Shown here one piece after another: positions 31,799 to 40,694 of a stretch of 46,255 bases of DNA; the first letter of the stretch is position 1; each line of letters starts with the position of its first letter. Both the position numbers and the translations under genes were made by a program. Source of the stretch: Verrucomicrobiota bacterium JB023 (GTDB lineage Bacteria > Verrucomicrobiota > Verrucomicrobiia > Verrucomicrobiales > Akkermansiaceae); contig JAUTCR010000063.1 in assembly GCA_030673895.1 (NCBI GenBank), forward strand, positions 1-46,255. The letters are read 5' to 3'. A model generated the notes under the pieces. It saw only the letters and a list, made by a program, of their open reading frames with translations, did not search any database and had not been told where the DNA came from.

Positions 31799-34369
31799 TC
31801 ACTCGGTGACCTCAAGACAATAATAAGCGGACTCACCTCCGCTGATCTCGGAGTCCCGTCTCATCAAGACTTCCTCGCTGATCCCGTCGGGATTGGGGAT
31901 TTCGCTGACCGTCAGCCACTCGTTGGTATGATCCTCCCAGAGGCTCAAGTCGTCACCCAGCCAACGGATGACAAAATTCTCGTTTGGGAATTCGGAGCGC
32001 CGGCTGAACGACAGCTCGGGATAACGCGAGCCCATTTCTTCACTGAGCCGGAGCCTTGGCAGGAAGCCCCGGGCATTGTCTCCCGCGCCCGCACCCAGAG
32101 CATAAGCGAGGTATTCCGGCAGGCCATCGACGGCCCGGGAGCGCAGCGGGTAGGTCGCCACGTCGAGGCTTTCCCACTCACGAAAGATAACTGATCCACG
32201 CGTTTCATTGCTGCCGGAAAAGGCAGCCAGCCCGGCCATCGTCTCCATCGCAAGGTCAAGCTCGACCACAGCGAGCGATGTCCACGTCTCGCCATCCGCC
32301 GAGTAGGCCGGGGTGAATTGGTCAGCCTCCCGCGTGATTTTCAAGAAGATCGGAAAGGTCAGGTCAGAGCCAAGCTGCTTGAAAACAGGTACCCCTCCCG
32401 AGGCTGGGCGGTGAAGCTGGATGCAGTCCCCACCTTCCCTCACCCCAATCATTAAGAAGGCGCTATCGGTCTCCGTGCTCTCGCGGAACATGAGGCCAGC
32501 CGTCCCGCCAGAGGTGAAGTTATCCGGAGATTCCACCTGCGCGATGACCGAACCATCGCCAAAGAAGCTCTTGGCCGCGAAAGTCACGCTATCCTCCCCT
32601 CGGCCGATGCCCGCAGCCGAGGTCTCGGTCAGGTAGTGCTCCCAATGATCGTTCAATGACGCTCCATTGCCCGAGCCGATATCATGTAGCTCCACCTTGG
32701 AGCCACCGGGGGCTTCAAAGAGACCACCCCCAAGGACCCGACTGTAGCGTAGCTCCTGGGAAAGCTGGTTCCTCGTATCGCGTTCGGCATAGGTGCGACT
32801 CGTGTTCCCGTATGTGTCGATAGCCCATTGATCATAGAGCGCAGCCAGCTCAGCCACCTTCTCTGGATACTCCCAGCGCAGATTATTGGTCTCGGTGCGA
32901 TCCTCTTTCAGATTATAGAGACGCCAAGGCCCGCTACTGAAGTTGACCAACTTCCAGTCACCTTGAATGACTGCAAATTCGCTACCTCCGAATTCAAAAC
33001 CAACAAAGTCCGGCCCTTCCCGGCTCCCGCCCTCAAAGATGGGCAAGAGGCTGCGCCCATCCATGGGAGGAACGGGGGTGCCGTCATTTTTCTTCAAGGA
33101 ATCATAATCAACATCCGCGATATCCACAAAGGTCGCCATCATGTCGACCACATGGCCGGGCTCGTCCGTCATCGTCCCGGGCGCGATCCGACCCGGCCAA
33201 CGGGCGACCAACGGCGTGCAGATCCCCCCTTGATGTTGGGACTGCTTGTAATAACGGAAGGGCGTATTGCTATAGGCGGCCCAAGCTGGCCCCATGCTCC
33301 AGCGGGAGCCCTCCGCCGAGGGGCTCTCGGACCGGTTCGAGGTATTGTCGAAGGCCTGCGCGCCATTGTCTCCCGTGAAGATGACGAGCGTGTTCTCGTC
33401 CAGCCCACTGGCCTCGAGCTGAGCCAGGACCTTACCCACATTCTGGTCAACGGAATCCATCATCGCGGCATAGACCGCCCGGCGGTGATCCTCGGCCTCC
33501 CTTTCTTCCTCGCTAAGCTCATCCCAGCCGGGGATGTCGTCGCGGAGCTCGGGCAATTGCCACTGCGGATCGACGATTCCCAACTCCTTCTGCCGCTCCC
33601 ACTTTTCCTCTCGGAGGGCCTCCCAACCTTTCGCATACCGGCCCCGGTATTTCTCAATCAGATCGGTAGGAGCCTGCAGCGGCGTATGGGGCGCATTGAA
33701 GGCCAGATACATGAAGAACGGCTCCTCAGCATGATTCCGCGCCGCATCCTGAATGAAGGCCACCGCATTGTCGCCGAAGCCATCCGTCATGTAATACCCC
33801 TCGGGGAAGGTCACCTGATTGCTCACTGTGGTCGAACTCTTGGAGAAATAGCTCTCAGGGTAAGCGGAGACGAAGTTATTAGGCTCCAGGGTGTCGCGCT
33901 TGATCATATTCGACCCAATCTGCGCTGGGAAGTAATTGGACCAGCCTCCGTAAAAGCCGTAAAAGTTGTCAAAGCCCTGACGCACGGGAATCAGGGACCC
34001 CGTTCCCAAGTGCCATTTGCCCACGGCGTAAGTGCGGTAGCCACCGGACTTGAGCGCCTCTCCCAAGGTCGCGCCCCCCACCGCATTGGCGCCCCGCCCA
34101 TGATAAAGGCCCGACATGATGGAGGTGCGGGTGGGCTCGCATTTGGCATTATTGTAGAATTGCCGGAAGCTCATCCCCTCCGCTGCCAGACGGTCAATGT
34201 GGGGAGTCTCAATCTCTCCTCCGTAACAACCGAGATCCGAGTAGCCCATGTCATCGACAAGGATGTAAATGATATTGGGATAATTCGCTTCTTCCTGCGC
34301 CCCGGCCCGGGGGGCGAGGAAAAGAAAGAAACTGAGGGCGACGGCCAGGAGAGAAACTTGATGGTTCAT
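31799..34369 (-). CDS. Secreted sulfatase with C-terminal lectin-like extension
   Basis: An S1-type sulfatase of about 856 residues. Start at 34369 (MNHQVSLLAVALSFFLFLAP, a signal peptide) is better than 34411. Catalytic domain (about 30-510): NIIYILVDDMGYSDLGCYGG, formylglycine motif CEPTR (Thr in place of the usual Ser), AVGKWHLGTG, AFNAPHTPLQAP, FTGDNGAQAFDN and QGGICTPLVARWPGRI. Extension (about 560-750): concanavalin-like fold with FAAKSFFGDGSVIAQVE, GTAGLMFRES and MAGLAAFSGSNETRGSVIF. The final about 110 residues, LPEYLAYALGA then FVIRWLGDDLSLWEDHTNEW, form the same sort of C-terminal beta module as in the sulfatase at 715. Substrate unknown. Confidence 0.92.
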   Translation of the reverse strand: MNHQVSLLAVALSFFLFLAPRAGAQEEANYPNIIYILVDDMGYSDLGCYGGEIETPHIDRLAAEGMSFRQFYNNAKCEPTRTSIMSGLYHGRGANAVGGATLGEALKSGGYRTYAVGKWHLGTGSLIPVRQGFDNFYGFYGGWSNYFPAQIGSNMIKRDTLEPNNFVSAYPESYFSKSSTTVSNQVTFPEGYYMTDGFGDNAVAFIQDAARNHAEEPFFMYLAFNAPHTPLQAPTDLIEKYRGRYAKGWEALREEKWERQKELGIVDPQWQLPELRDDIPGWDELSEEEREAEDHRRAVYAAMMDSVDQNVGKVLAQLEASGLDENTLVIFTGDNGAQAFDNTSNRSESPSAEGSRWSMGPAWAAYSNTPFRYYKQSQHQGGICTPLVARWPGRIAPGTMTDEPGHVVDMMATFVDIADVDYDSLKKNDGTPVPPMDGRSLLPIFEGGSREGPDFVGFEFGGSEFAVIQGDWKLVNFSSGPWRLYNLKEDRTETNNLRWEYPEKVAELAALYDQWAIDTYGNTSRTYAERDTRNQLSQELRYSRVLGGGLFEAPGGSKVELHDIGSGNGASLNDHWEHYLTETSAAGIGRGEDSVTFAAKSFFGDGSVIAQVESPDNFTSGGTAGLMFRESTETDSAFLMIGVREGGDCIQLHRPASGGVPVFKQLGSDLTFPIFLKITREADQFTPAYSADGETWTSLAVVELDLAMETMAGLAAFSGSNETRGSVIFREWESLDVATYPLRSRAVDGLPEYLAYALGAGAGDNARGFLPRLRLSEEMGSRYPELSFSRRSEFPNENFVIRWLGDDLSLWEDHTNEWLTVSEIPNPDGISEEVLMRRDSEISGGESAYYCLEVTE

Positions 34370-34450
34370 CGTGTATTCGAAAGGCTTCAGGAGCAAAGGT
34401 GCGAGGGGCAAGGACTAGCCGGTCAACCCGCGTCGCCACCTGCAGAACCT

Positions 34451-34494
34451 ACGCCAACTGGCGTCAATTTTTTACAAAAACGACACAGAGTCAA
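34451..34494 (-). promoter_or_regulatory. Promoter-like element and palindrome upstream of third sulfatase
   Basis: On the minus strand TTGACT (34494-34489) and AAAATT (34471-34466), 17-base spacer, are followed directly by the inverted repeat ACGCCA/TGGCGT (34451-34464). A repressor site next to the transcription start would fit; the -10 is weak (3 of 6). Confidence 0.3.
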
Positions 34495-34553
34495 CGTTTC
34501 CCTTCTTGCCGGAAAAGGCAGTCCGCTGGCGAGGCCTCCGCTGTCACCTCGCC

Positions 34554-35714
34554 CTATTCATTGATGCTTACCGTTTCACCCTTCCGGATCATGGCCGCGA
34601 GATGAACGGCATCCCAATTCGATAGCCGTATGCATCCCGAGCTCACCGAGCGGCCAATGGAATCAGGATTGCTCGTCCCATGGATCCCGTAGCCATCGCC
34701 CAGGGGGCACCAGACGATGCCCACGGGACTATTGGGGCCCGCCAGAAGATCCAGCCCAGTCTTTAGCCGCTCATAGACCGGGCCCGGCACTACCGTCCCA
34801 AGGGAACGCACCCCCTGCGGAGTCTCCGCCGCATTGATGGTGACCGGAAAGGCACGCAGGACTCGCTCTCCTTCCAGCAGATAAAGGAAGCGATCTTTCT
34901 TGGAAATCTCGATGCGTCTCCCCCCGGGCCCTTTCCCCACCACGCCCGTCCACTGCCCTTCCGCTTCCGGCGAGAGGTAGTCCTCAATCTCGAAAGGCCT
35001 CACATTGGGCACCAAAAAGGCCTGCCCTTCCGGCAGGCGCTCGAAGTTCAGCTCGGGATTCAATTTCTTGAGCAGACTCACGCCACAGTGGTAGCGCTCC
35101 GCGATCAGCTCTGCCATGGTGGCATACATGAGGGGTCGCTTCTCCCGGGTCAGAGCCTTGAAGTCCGGTGAATCGCCGGTGCCAGGAAGACTCCGGTCCA
35201 CATAGGCTCGCCACGCCGAGTCGAAAAGGACCTGCGTCACCGGTCCGTCCGGTAGCGACAAGGCCTCGGGATTCCATTGCTGGCACAGCTCCAGCGCCTT
35301 CCGCGTGAAGTAGCCAATCTTGCCATCGATCACCCCGGGCCCGAAACCCGCCCGGTCCAAGAGAACCTGCAGCCGGAGAGGATCCATCTCGGGCAATGTC
35401 GCGCTCGGTTGGTCCCGTCCGCTTCGTGGAGTTGCCACTTCCTGCGCGCTCGCAATCGGCTCCTCCTGATGCCCTGCCGGTCGCTCCGGAACAACCGGAC
35501 TCTCTCTGGGGCGCTCGGGAATCGTCAGCATTCTGCCCTCCCAGATGACATCGCTCTCCAGATTATTCGCCTCTTTGAGCGACTCGACGGAGACCTCATA
35601 CTTGCGGGCAATCGTCCAAAGCGACTCCCCCTCCCTGATGCGATGCTCCTGCTGAGCCATCAGGCCCGCCACACTAGTGATGAGTAAAAGTATCCAGACA
35701 ACATGTCCTCGCAT
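34554..35714 (-). CDS. LysM-domain L,D-transpeptidase (YkuD family)
   Basis: A 386-residue exported peptidoglycan cross-linking enzyme. Start at 35714 (MRGHVVWILLLITSVAGLMA) begins the signal peptide. A LysM domain follows (about 22-68: HRIREGESLWTIARKYEV, SVESLKEANNL), then a Pro-rich spacer, a peptidoglycan-binding-like region (RAGFGPGVIDGKIGYFTRKAL), a second LysM-like turn, and the YkuD catalytic domain: GYGIHGTSNPDSIGRSVSSG with His345, and SSGCIRL with catalytic Cys361. These make 3-3 or protein-to-peptidoglycan links in the periplasm. It lies 184 bases from the sulfatase and is divergent to the hydrolase at 35965. Confidence 0.93.
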   Translation of the reverse strand: MRGHVVWILLLITSVAGLMAQQEHRIREGESLWTIARKYEVSVESLKEANNLESDVIWEGRMLTIPERPRESPVVPERPAGHQEEPIASAQEVATPRSGRDQPSATLPEMDPLRLQVLLDRAGFGPGVIDGKIGYFTRKALELCQQWNPEALSLPDGPVTQVLFDSAWRAYVDRSLPGTGDSPDFKALTREKRPLMYATMAELIAERYHCGVSLLKKLNPELNFERLPEGQAFLVPNVRPFEIEDYLSPEAEGQWTGVVGKGPGGRRIEISKKDRFLYLLEGERVLRAFPVTINAAETPQGVRSLGTVVPGPVYERLKTGLDLLAGPNSPVGIVWCPLGDGYGIHGTSNPDSIGRSVSSGCIRLSNWDAVHLAAMIRKGETVSINE

Positions 35715-35964
35715 AGTCTCTCTAAGATGCGCCAAGCCGCCAAATATTCAATCGCCAGCCAATCCCACGCGGTGCCGACCCCGTGAAACCGCGCAAATGA
35801 AACCCGTGCAAGGAATCTTGAGCAAGCCCGCCCCGGTGATTCGTCCGCCAGGTTTGGCTCCGGGAGAATTCCGACAGACAAGCGGGCCATCCTGTGCGAG
35901 AGATGGAGCAAGGTGACCTGCCGCCGGAGGGAAGTCGCCGAACTTGCCATCCTCACTCTTCATC

Positions 35965-36879
35965 ATGAATTCTGACCATCCCGCTCCCAGCCAAGCGAAC
36001 GCCAGCCATCCCATCCCACAGGAAGCCTTTGACTGGTATGACGAATACGCCCACGGGGTGATTGACCGCCGGACCTTCCTGACCCGGCTGGGCACCATCA
36101 CCACGGCGACGCTCACCATGGGGACCCTCCTCACCGCGCTGACCCCGGACTACGCCGCTGCCGAGCAGGTCAGCTTCAATGACCCGGACATCAAGGCCAG
36201 CTACGAGACCTTCCCCTCTCCCCAGGGGCATGGGGAGGGCAGAGGCTACCTCGTGGTGCCGACAGCCATGGAGGAGACGGCGCCGGTGGTGCTCGTTATC
36301 CATGAAAATCGCGGGCTCAATCCCTACATCGCGGATGTCGCCCGCCGCGTGGCCAAGGCCGGCTTTGTGGCCTTCGCCCCAGATGCCCTCCACCCTGCCG
36401 GCGGTTATCCGGGCAATGACGACGAAGGCCGCGCCATGCAGCGGGAGCTCGACCGGGCGAAGCTGGAGCAGGACTTCATCGCGGCAGCCAAGTTCCTTCA
36501 CGATCACGAGCTAAGCAATGGCAAGCTGGGTGCGGTCGGCTTCTGCTTCGGCGGCTACATCGTGAACATACTGGCAGCGGTGATGCCGGACCAGCTTGAT
36601 GCCGGGGTCCCCTTCTACGGCACTCCGGCGGCCAAGGAGCTGCGCACCAACATTGATGGCCCCCTGCTCATCCAGCTCGCCGAGCTCGACAAGCGGGTCA
36701 ATGCCACCTGGGAAGATTACGAGGCCGACCTCAAGGCTGCGGAAGCCGATTACACGATGCACATGTATCCCGAGGCCAATCACGGTTTCCACAATGATTC
36801 CACCGGACGCTACGATGAGGAGCAGGCCGAATTGGCTTGGAGCCGCACCATCGACTTCTTTAAGAAGCACTTGAGCTGA
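35965..36879 (+). CDS. Tat-exported dienelactone hydrolase-family protein
   Basis: A 304-residue alpha/beta hydrolase. Start at 35965 (MNSDHPAPSQANASHPI). The N-terminus has DRRTFLTRLGTITTATLTMG, a twin-arginine export signal, and ends around the cleavage region YAAAEQ. The dienelactone hydrolase fold shows VVLVIHENRGLNPYI, the nucleophile elbow GAVGFCFGGYIV with Cys194, LLIQLAELDKRVN and the catalytic His in PEANHGFHND, the triad order Cys-Asp/Glu-His. It matches YghX-like hydrolases of unknown substrate, which differ from cytoplasmic chlorocatechol-pathway enzymes by being exported. Divergent to the L,D-transpeptidase gene. Confidence 0.92.
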   Translation: MNSDHPAPSQANASHPIPQEAFDWYDEYAHGVIDRRTFLTRLGTITTATLTMGTLLTALTPDYAAAEQVSFNDPDIKASYETFPSPQGHGEGRGYLVVPTAMEETAPVVLVIHENRGLNPYIADVARRVAKAGFVAFAPDALHPAGGYPGNDDEGRAMQRELDRAKLEQDFIAAAKFLHDHELSNGKLGAVGFCFGGYIVNILAAVMPDQLDAGVPFYGTPAAKELRTNIDGPLLIQLAELDKRVNATWEDYEADLKAAEADYTMHMYPEANHGFHNDSTGRYDEEQAELAWSRTIDFFKKHLS

Positions 36880-37046
36880 TTGACGAAGGGAGAAGCCTGC
36901 AGCCAGCGTGCCCTCTTTGTCAGTTTTGCTGCTGTTCGCGAAAAAAACAGTTGAAACACCTGTCGACTTCCATTAGCACCTTCGGCCCTTCCGGCGGTCC
37001 TGACCTGGAACTCCCGACCGGCTAACACCTTAAACTTTTCGAAACC

Positions 37047-37454
37047 ATGAACGCCATCTTTGACAAAATCGAGCGGGAGCAACTCAAAGACAACGTCCCT
37101 GACTTCAAGGTCGGAGACAATGTCAAGGTTCACTGCCTCGTCCGCGAGGGCCAGAAGGAGCGGGTTCAGCTCTTCGCCGGTCTCGTGATCGCCCGTCGTG
37201 GCAGCGGTGTGAACGCTTCCTTCACCGTCCGTAAGATTTCCTACGGCGAGGGTGTTGAGCGTGTCTTCCCCGTCCACACTCCCCGTATCCAGAAGATTGA
37301 AGTGATGAACGAAGGCAAAGTCCGTCGTGCCAAGCTTCACTACCTCCGCGACCGGGTCGGTAAGCGCGCTCTCCAGGTGAAGACCGTTGACCCAGCCATC
37401 ACCAAGGCTCGCGCCAAGGCCAAGAAAGAGGCGGACGCAGCGGCCAACAAGTGA
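37047..37454 (+). CDS. rplS: 50S ribosomal protein L19
   Basis: A 135-residue ribosomal protein at the 30S-50S interface. The sequence [60 protein letters not shown] and [18 protein letters not shown] has all L19 hallmarks. The last about 20 residues are a Lys/Ala-rich extension beyond the usual 115. Gene stands alone here; it often follows trmD, which is not upstream in this window (a hydrolase is). The 167 bases before it show no clear leader structure. A good terminator follows. Confidence 0.98.
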   Translation: MNAIFDKIEREQLKDNVPDFKVGDNVKVHCLVREGQKERVQLFAGLVIARRGSGVNASFTVRKISYGEGVERVFPVHTPRIQKIEVMNEGKVRRAKLHYLRDRVGKRALQVKTVDPAITKARAKAKKEADAAANK

Positions 37455-37481
37455 ACTAATCTCATCGCTATTGATGCTCGA

Positions 37482-37508
37482 AGGCGGCCCGAATGGCCGC
37501 CTTTTTTT
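37482..37508 (+). terminator. rho-independent terminator of rplS
   Basis: AGGCGGCC CGAAT GGCCGCCT stem-loop followed directly by seven T residues. Confidence 0.93.
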
Positions 37509-37554
37509 ATTGCCCACGCTCGACCGGGCAACGATCGCTCCCGACGAGCGACAA

Positions 37555-37582
37555 AAAAGGCGGCCCCGCAGGACCGCCTTTT
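37555..37582 (-). terminator. rho-independent terminator of the phosphosugar mutase gene
   Basis: Left arm AAAAGGCGG, right arm CCGCCTTTT; on the minus strand followed by six T residues. Lies 32 bases beyond the mutase stop at 37614 and faces the rplS terminator. Confidence 0.88.
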
Positions 37583-37613
37583 CATCAAAAACTTGAGCAA
37601 CAACCGCGGGGCC

Positions 37614-39536
37614 TCACACCCGAGCCTCAACGTCGGCTTCAATCGCCGCCCAGAGACTTTCCAGGCTCGCCCGCACCTTGGCCTTGCTTGCAGCGAGGTC
37701 ATCCGCACCGGCTTCGTCCTTGCCGAAGAGGTAATACTTGATCTTCGGCTCGGTCCCGCTCGGACGCACCGCGAAGGAGCGTCCGTCTTCCAGATCGACG
37801 AAGAGCATCTTGGCCTTCGGCACCTCATCGCCTTCTTCATCGAAGATGGCATCTTTCGCGAAGTCGCGGACTTTCGCGACCTTGCTGCCATCGACCTCGC
37901 TGGGCGGATTGTCCGAGTAACTCGCGGCCAGTTTGGCGATCTTGGCCGCACCTTCGGCACCTTCCATGTAGAGGGATTTGCCAATCTCGAGATGATAGCC
38001 GTATTCGGCATAAACTTCATCCAGCAGATCGGTAAGCTTGCAGCCTTTGCTGGCGGCATAAGCGACCAGCTCGGCGAACATGACCACGGCGCCGTTGCCA
38101 TCCTTGTCGCGGATGAAGTCGTCACCCATGTAGCCGTAGCTCTCCTCTCCTCCGAAGACGAAGAACTTGGAATACTCGAGCCGCAGCTTGCGGCTCTCCT
38201 CCGGAGTGAGAGCGCGATAGTCGTCCACCTTGTCGGCTGGGATGGCGCTCTCATACTTCTGCAGCTTGGCTGCAATCCACTTGAAGCCCGTCAGGGTATT
38301 GACGACCCCGATGCCATTCTTGTGCGCGATGGCGTCTTGCAACGGGCTGGTGACGTAGGTCTTGACGAGAATCGCGCGGGCGCGGGTGGACTCGGTGATC
38401 CAGCCCATCTCGAACATGGTCTTGACGCGATACCAGGCCATCAGGGAGCCAATCTGGTTGCCCGTGAGCAACTCCATCTCGCCCGCCGCATTACGGACGG
38501 CGACCCCCATACGATCGCAATCGGGGTCGGTGCCAATAACGGCGTCCGCACCTTCCTTGACCGCGAGGTCCATTGCCATCTGGAGAGCCTCCGCGTTCTC
38601 GGGATTAGGCGACTTCACCGTCGGGAAGCGACCGTCCATCACATCCTGCTCGGGCACGGTGAGGACGTCGAAGCCCAACTTCTTCAGGAGAGGCACCACG
38701 ATGTGCCCGCCGGTGCCATGGATATTGGTGTAGACCACCTTGGCAGAGCGCCCTTCGAGCAGCTCGGGCTGAAGGAGAAGAGTCTGCGTCTTCTCCATAT
38801 AAGTCTCATCAGCCTCGACGCCGAGGGGAATGATCGCACCCTGCTCAGACTCGGGCAGAGCCTCATAGTCGGCGGAAGCCAGCGCGTTCACCTCCGTGAT
38901 GATACCAGTTGCGTGGGGCTCGACGATCTGGCCGCCGTCATCGAAGTAAGCCTTGAAGCCATTGTCATGGGGCGGATTGTGGCTGGCGGTGAGGACGATG
39001 CCTCCATCAGCATTGAGATCGCGGATGGCAAAGGAAATCTGGGGCGTCGCGCGTGGCCCCTCGAAGAGGTAGGCGTCACAGCCCAGCTCGGCGCAGACCT
39101 TGGCGCAATATTCCGCGAAGTCGCGGGAGAAGTGACGGGTATCGTGCCCGATCACGAACTTCGGCTTACCGTCCTTCTTCGCCTTCAAGTAGCGGATGAA
39201 GCCTTGGATGGCGCGACCGACATTGTGGAAGTTCATTGAGGCCGTCCCGTGGCAAGGATGCTCGGGCCGGTCGAGAGGCCCGCCTTCGCCCTGCTCGGCA
39301 GTGGTCACCACCTTGCCGATGGTCCGACCGCGAAGTCCACCCGTCCCGAACTCGAGGGTCTTGTAGAACCGGTCATTCAATTCCCCCCATTCACCCGCCT
39401 CGGCGAGTTCTTTGACAGCGGCCTCAGCCACTCCATCTCTGGCACCACCCAGGTAGTCCGCGATGTTCTTACGCGAACTCTCCAAAAGTGACCCGGAAGC
39501 CACCGCTTCGTCCAAAACGTGCGTCCAATCGTTCAT
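37614..39536 (-). CDS. Phospho-sugar mutase (phosphoglucomutase/phosphomannomutase type)
   Basis: A 640-residue cytoplasmic alpha-D-phosphohexomutase moving phosphate between C1 and C6 of glucose or mannose. Seen: LEFGTGGLRGRTIGKV near residue 62; KFVIGHDTRHFSRDFAEYCA; the active-site serine loop GGIVLTASHNPPHDNG with Ser185; the metal loop GTDPDCDRMGV (about 335-345); sugar-binding GGEESYGY; and the C-terminal phosphate loop VRPSGTEPKIKYYL. Length and the FGTGGLRG motif point to the PgcA/YhxB type, with a roughly 30-residue insert GEGGPLDRPEHPCHGTAS absent from many relatives. Divergent to mnmH. Which sugar is preferred cannot be stated. Confidence 0.94.
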   Translation of the reverse strand: MNDWTHVLDEAVASGSLLESSRKNIADYLGGARDGVAEAAVKELAEAGEWGELNDRFYKTLEFGTGGLRGRTIGKVVTTAEQGEGGPLDRPEHPCHGTASMNFHNVGRAIQGFIRYLKAKKDGKPKFVIGHDTRHFSRDFAEYCAKVCAELGCDAYLFEGPRATPQISFAIRDLNADGGIVLTASHNPPHDNGFKAYFDDGGQIVEPHATGIITEVNALASADYEALPESEQGAIIPLGVEADETYMEKTQTLLLQPELLEGRSAKVVYTNIHGTGGHIVVPLLKKLGFDVLTVPEQDVMDGRFPTVKSPNPENAEALQMAMDLAVKEGADAVIGTDPDCDRMGVAVRNAAGEMELLTGNQIGSLMAWYRVKTMFEMGWITESTRARAILVKTYVTSPLQDAIAHKNGIGVVNTLTGFKWIAAKLQKYESAIPADKVDDYRALTPEESRKLRLEYSKFFVFGGEESYGYMGDDFIRDKDGNGAVVMFAELVAYAASKGCKLTDLLDEVYAEYGYHLEIGKSLYMEGAEGAAKIAKLAASYSDNPPSEVDGSKVAKVRDFAKDAIFDEEGDEVPKAKMLFVDLEDGRSFAVRPSGTEPKIKYYLFGKDEAGADDLAASKAKVRASLESLWAAIEADVEARV

Positions 39537-39566
39537 GCGCGCGGACCCTAACGAGGGAGACCCGCG

Positions 39567-40688
39567 ATGTCGATTCCCCGTTCATTGATTCCTCTCCGCC
39601 CCTGTGCCAGACTCCCCGCCCACGTGCACGACCTCGAGACCATCACCCTGCCGCATCCCATGGAGGAATTCACCTCCATCATCGATGTCCGCACCCCCAG
39701 CGAATATGCCGAGGACCACCTCCCCGGCGCCATCAACCTTCCTGTCCTCTCCGACGCGCAACGCGTCGAAGTCGGCACCCTCTACAAGCAGGACCAATTC
39801 GCCGCCCGGGCCCTGGGCGCACGCTACATCAGCGCGAATATCTCAGACCACCTCGCCGTCATCAGCGAGCAGTGGCCCCGCCAGCAGCAGCCCTTGCTCT
39901 ATTGCTGGCGGGGCGGCCTCCGCTCGCGCTCCTTCGCCCTCATTCTGCGCTCCATCGGCTGGCGGGCCCGGCTGATCGAGGGGGGCTACAAGAGCTACCG
40001 CCGCCATGTGCTTGAGGATCTCAAAGCCCAAGCTGCCCGCCCGGAGCTGGAGTTTCACGTCTTGGCCGGGCTGACTGGTACCGGCAAGACCCGCCTCCTC
40101 CATCATTTGCGCGAGCAAGGAGCAGACGTTCTCGATCTGGAGGGCTTGGCGAACCATCGCGGCTCCCTGCTGGGCGCACGCGGCCCCCAGCCTTCGCAGA
40201 AGTATTTCGAGAGCCAACTGCACACGGAGCTGACGGCCTTTGACGGAAACTCCCCCGTTTTCGTCGAGGCGGAGTCTAATCGCATCGGCAATGTCTCCAT
40301 CCCACCCCCACTTTGGCAAAAGCTGGCCTCCGCCCGAGTCACCGAGATCCAACTCCCCCTACCCGAGCGAGCCCAGCTCCTGCAGGAGGATTACCCGCAA
40401 TTCATCGAGCGACCGGCGGAGCTCTCCTCTCTCCTCGACGAACTGCGACGCCTGCGCGGACACGAGCAGGTCGATCGCTGGCAAGAGCAGATCGCCCGGC
40501 AAGACTGGCCCGCCTTCCTCGCTTCCATCCTCCGCGACCATTACGACCTCGCTTACCGCAGGGCCGGCAGCGAGAAGTCGAATTACCAAAAGCCTAGTAG
40601 CACCCTTCCCTTGGACGATGCCGGGCCCGACTCCTTCGCCAGGGCAGCTCGAGAACTCATAACCATCAACCAACGACCTCCCTCGTAG
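39567..40688 (+). CDS. mnmH: tRNA 2-selenouridine synthase
   Basis: A rhodanese/P-loop protein of up to 373 residues that replaces sulfur by selenium (or adds geranyl) at the wobble 2-thiouridine of tRNA. Rhodanese domain (about 35-150): IIDVRTPSEYAEDHLPGAIN, LPVLSDAQRVEVGTLYKQ, and the active-site Cys113 in YCWRGGLRSRSFAL. P-loop domain: Walker A AGLTGTGKTRLLHHL (about 167-181), LDLEGLANHRGSLLGA and FVEAESNRIGNVSIP. Start is uncertain: ATG at 39660 (MEEFTSIIDVRTP) gives the more usual N-terminus, 39567 the longest. Selenophosphate synthetase would be needed; not in the window. Six bases separate it from tatD. Confidence 0.93.
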   Translation: MSIPRSLIPLRPCARLPAHVHDLETITLPHPMEEFTSIIDVRTPSEYAEDHLPGAINLPVLSDAQRVEVGTLYKQDQFAARALGARYISANISDHLAVISEQWPRQQQPLLYCWRGGLRSRSFALILRSIGWRARLIEGGYKSYRRHVLEDLKAQAARPELEFHVLAGLTGTGKTRLLHHLREQGADVLDLEGLANHRGSLLGARGPQPSQKYFESQLHTELTAFDGNSPVFVEAESNRIGNVSIPPPLWQKLASARVTEIQLPLPERAQLLQEDYPQFIERPAELSSLLDELRRLRGHEQVDRWQEQIARQDWPAFLASILRDHYDLAYRRAGSEKSNYQKPSSTLPLDDAGPDSFARAARELITINQRPPS

Positions 40689-40694
40689 TTCGCC

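Noticed and set aside
32828-34564. 578-codon open frame on the plus strand
   Set aside because: It lies wholly opposite the catalytic part of the third sulfatase, whose motifs are complete; the antisense frame is rich in His/Arg/Pro and matches no family.
36880-37046. Leader of rplS as a possible ribosomal-protein autoregulatory structure
   Set aside because: Only short, unconvincing stems; no known L19 leader motif recognised.
37593-39239. 548-codon open frame on the plus strand
   Set aside because: Antisense shadow of the phosphosugar mutase; GC-rich third positions leave this frame open. No motifs.
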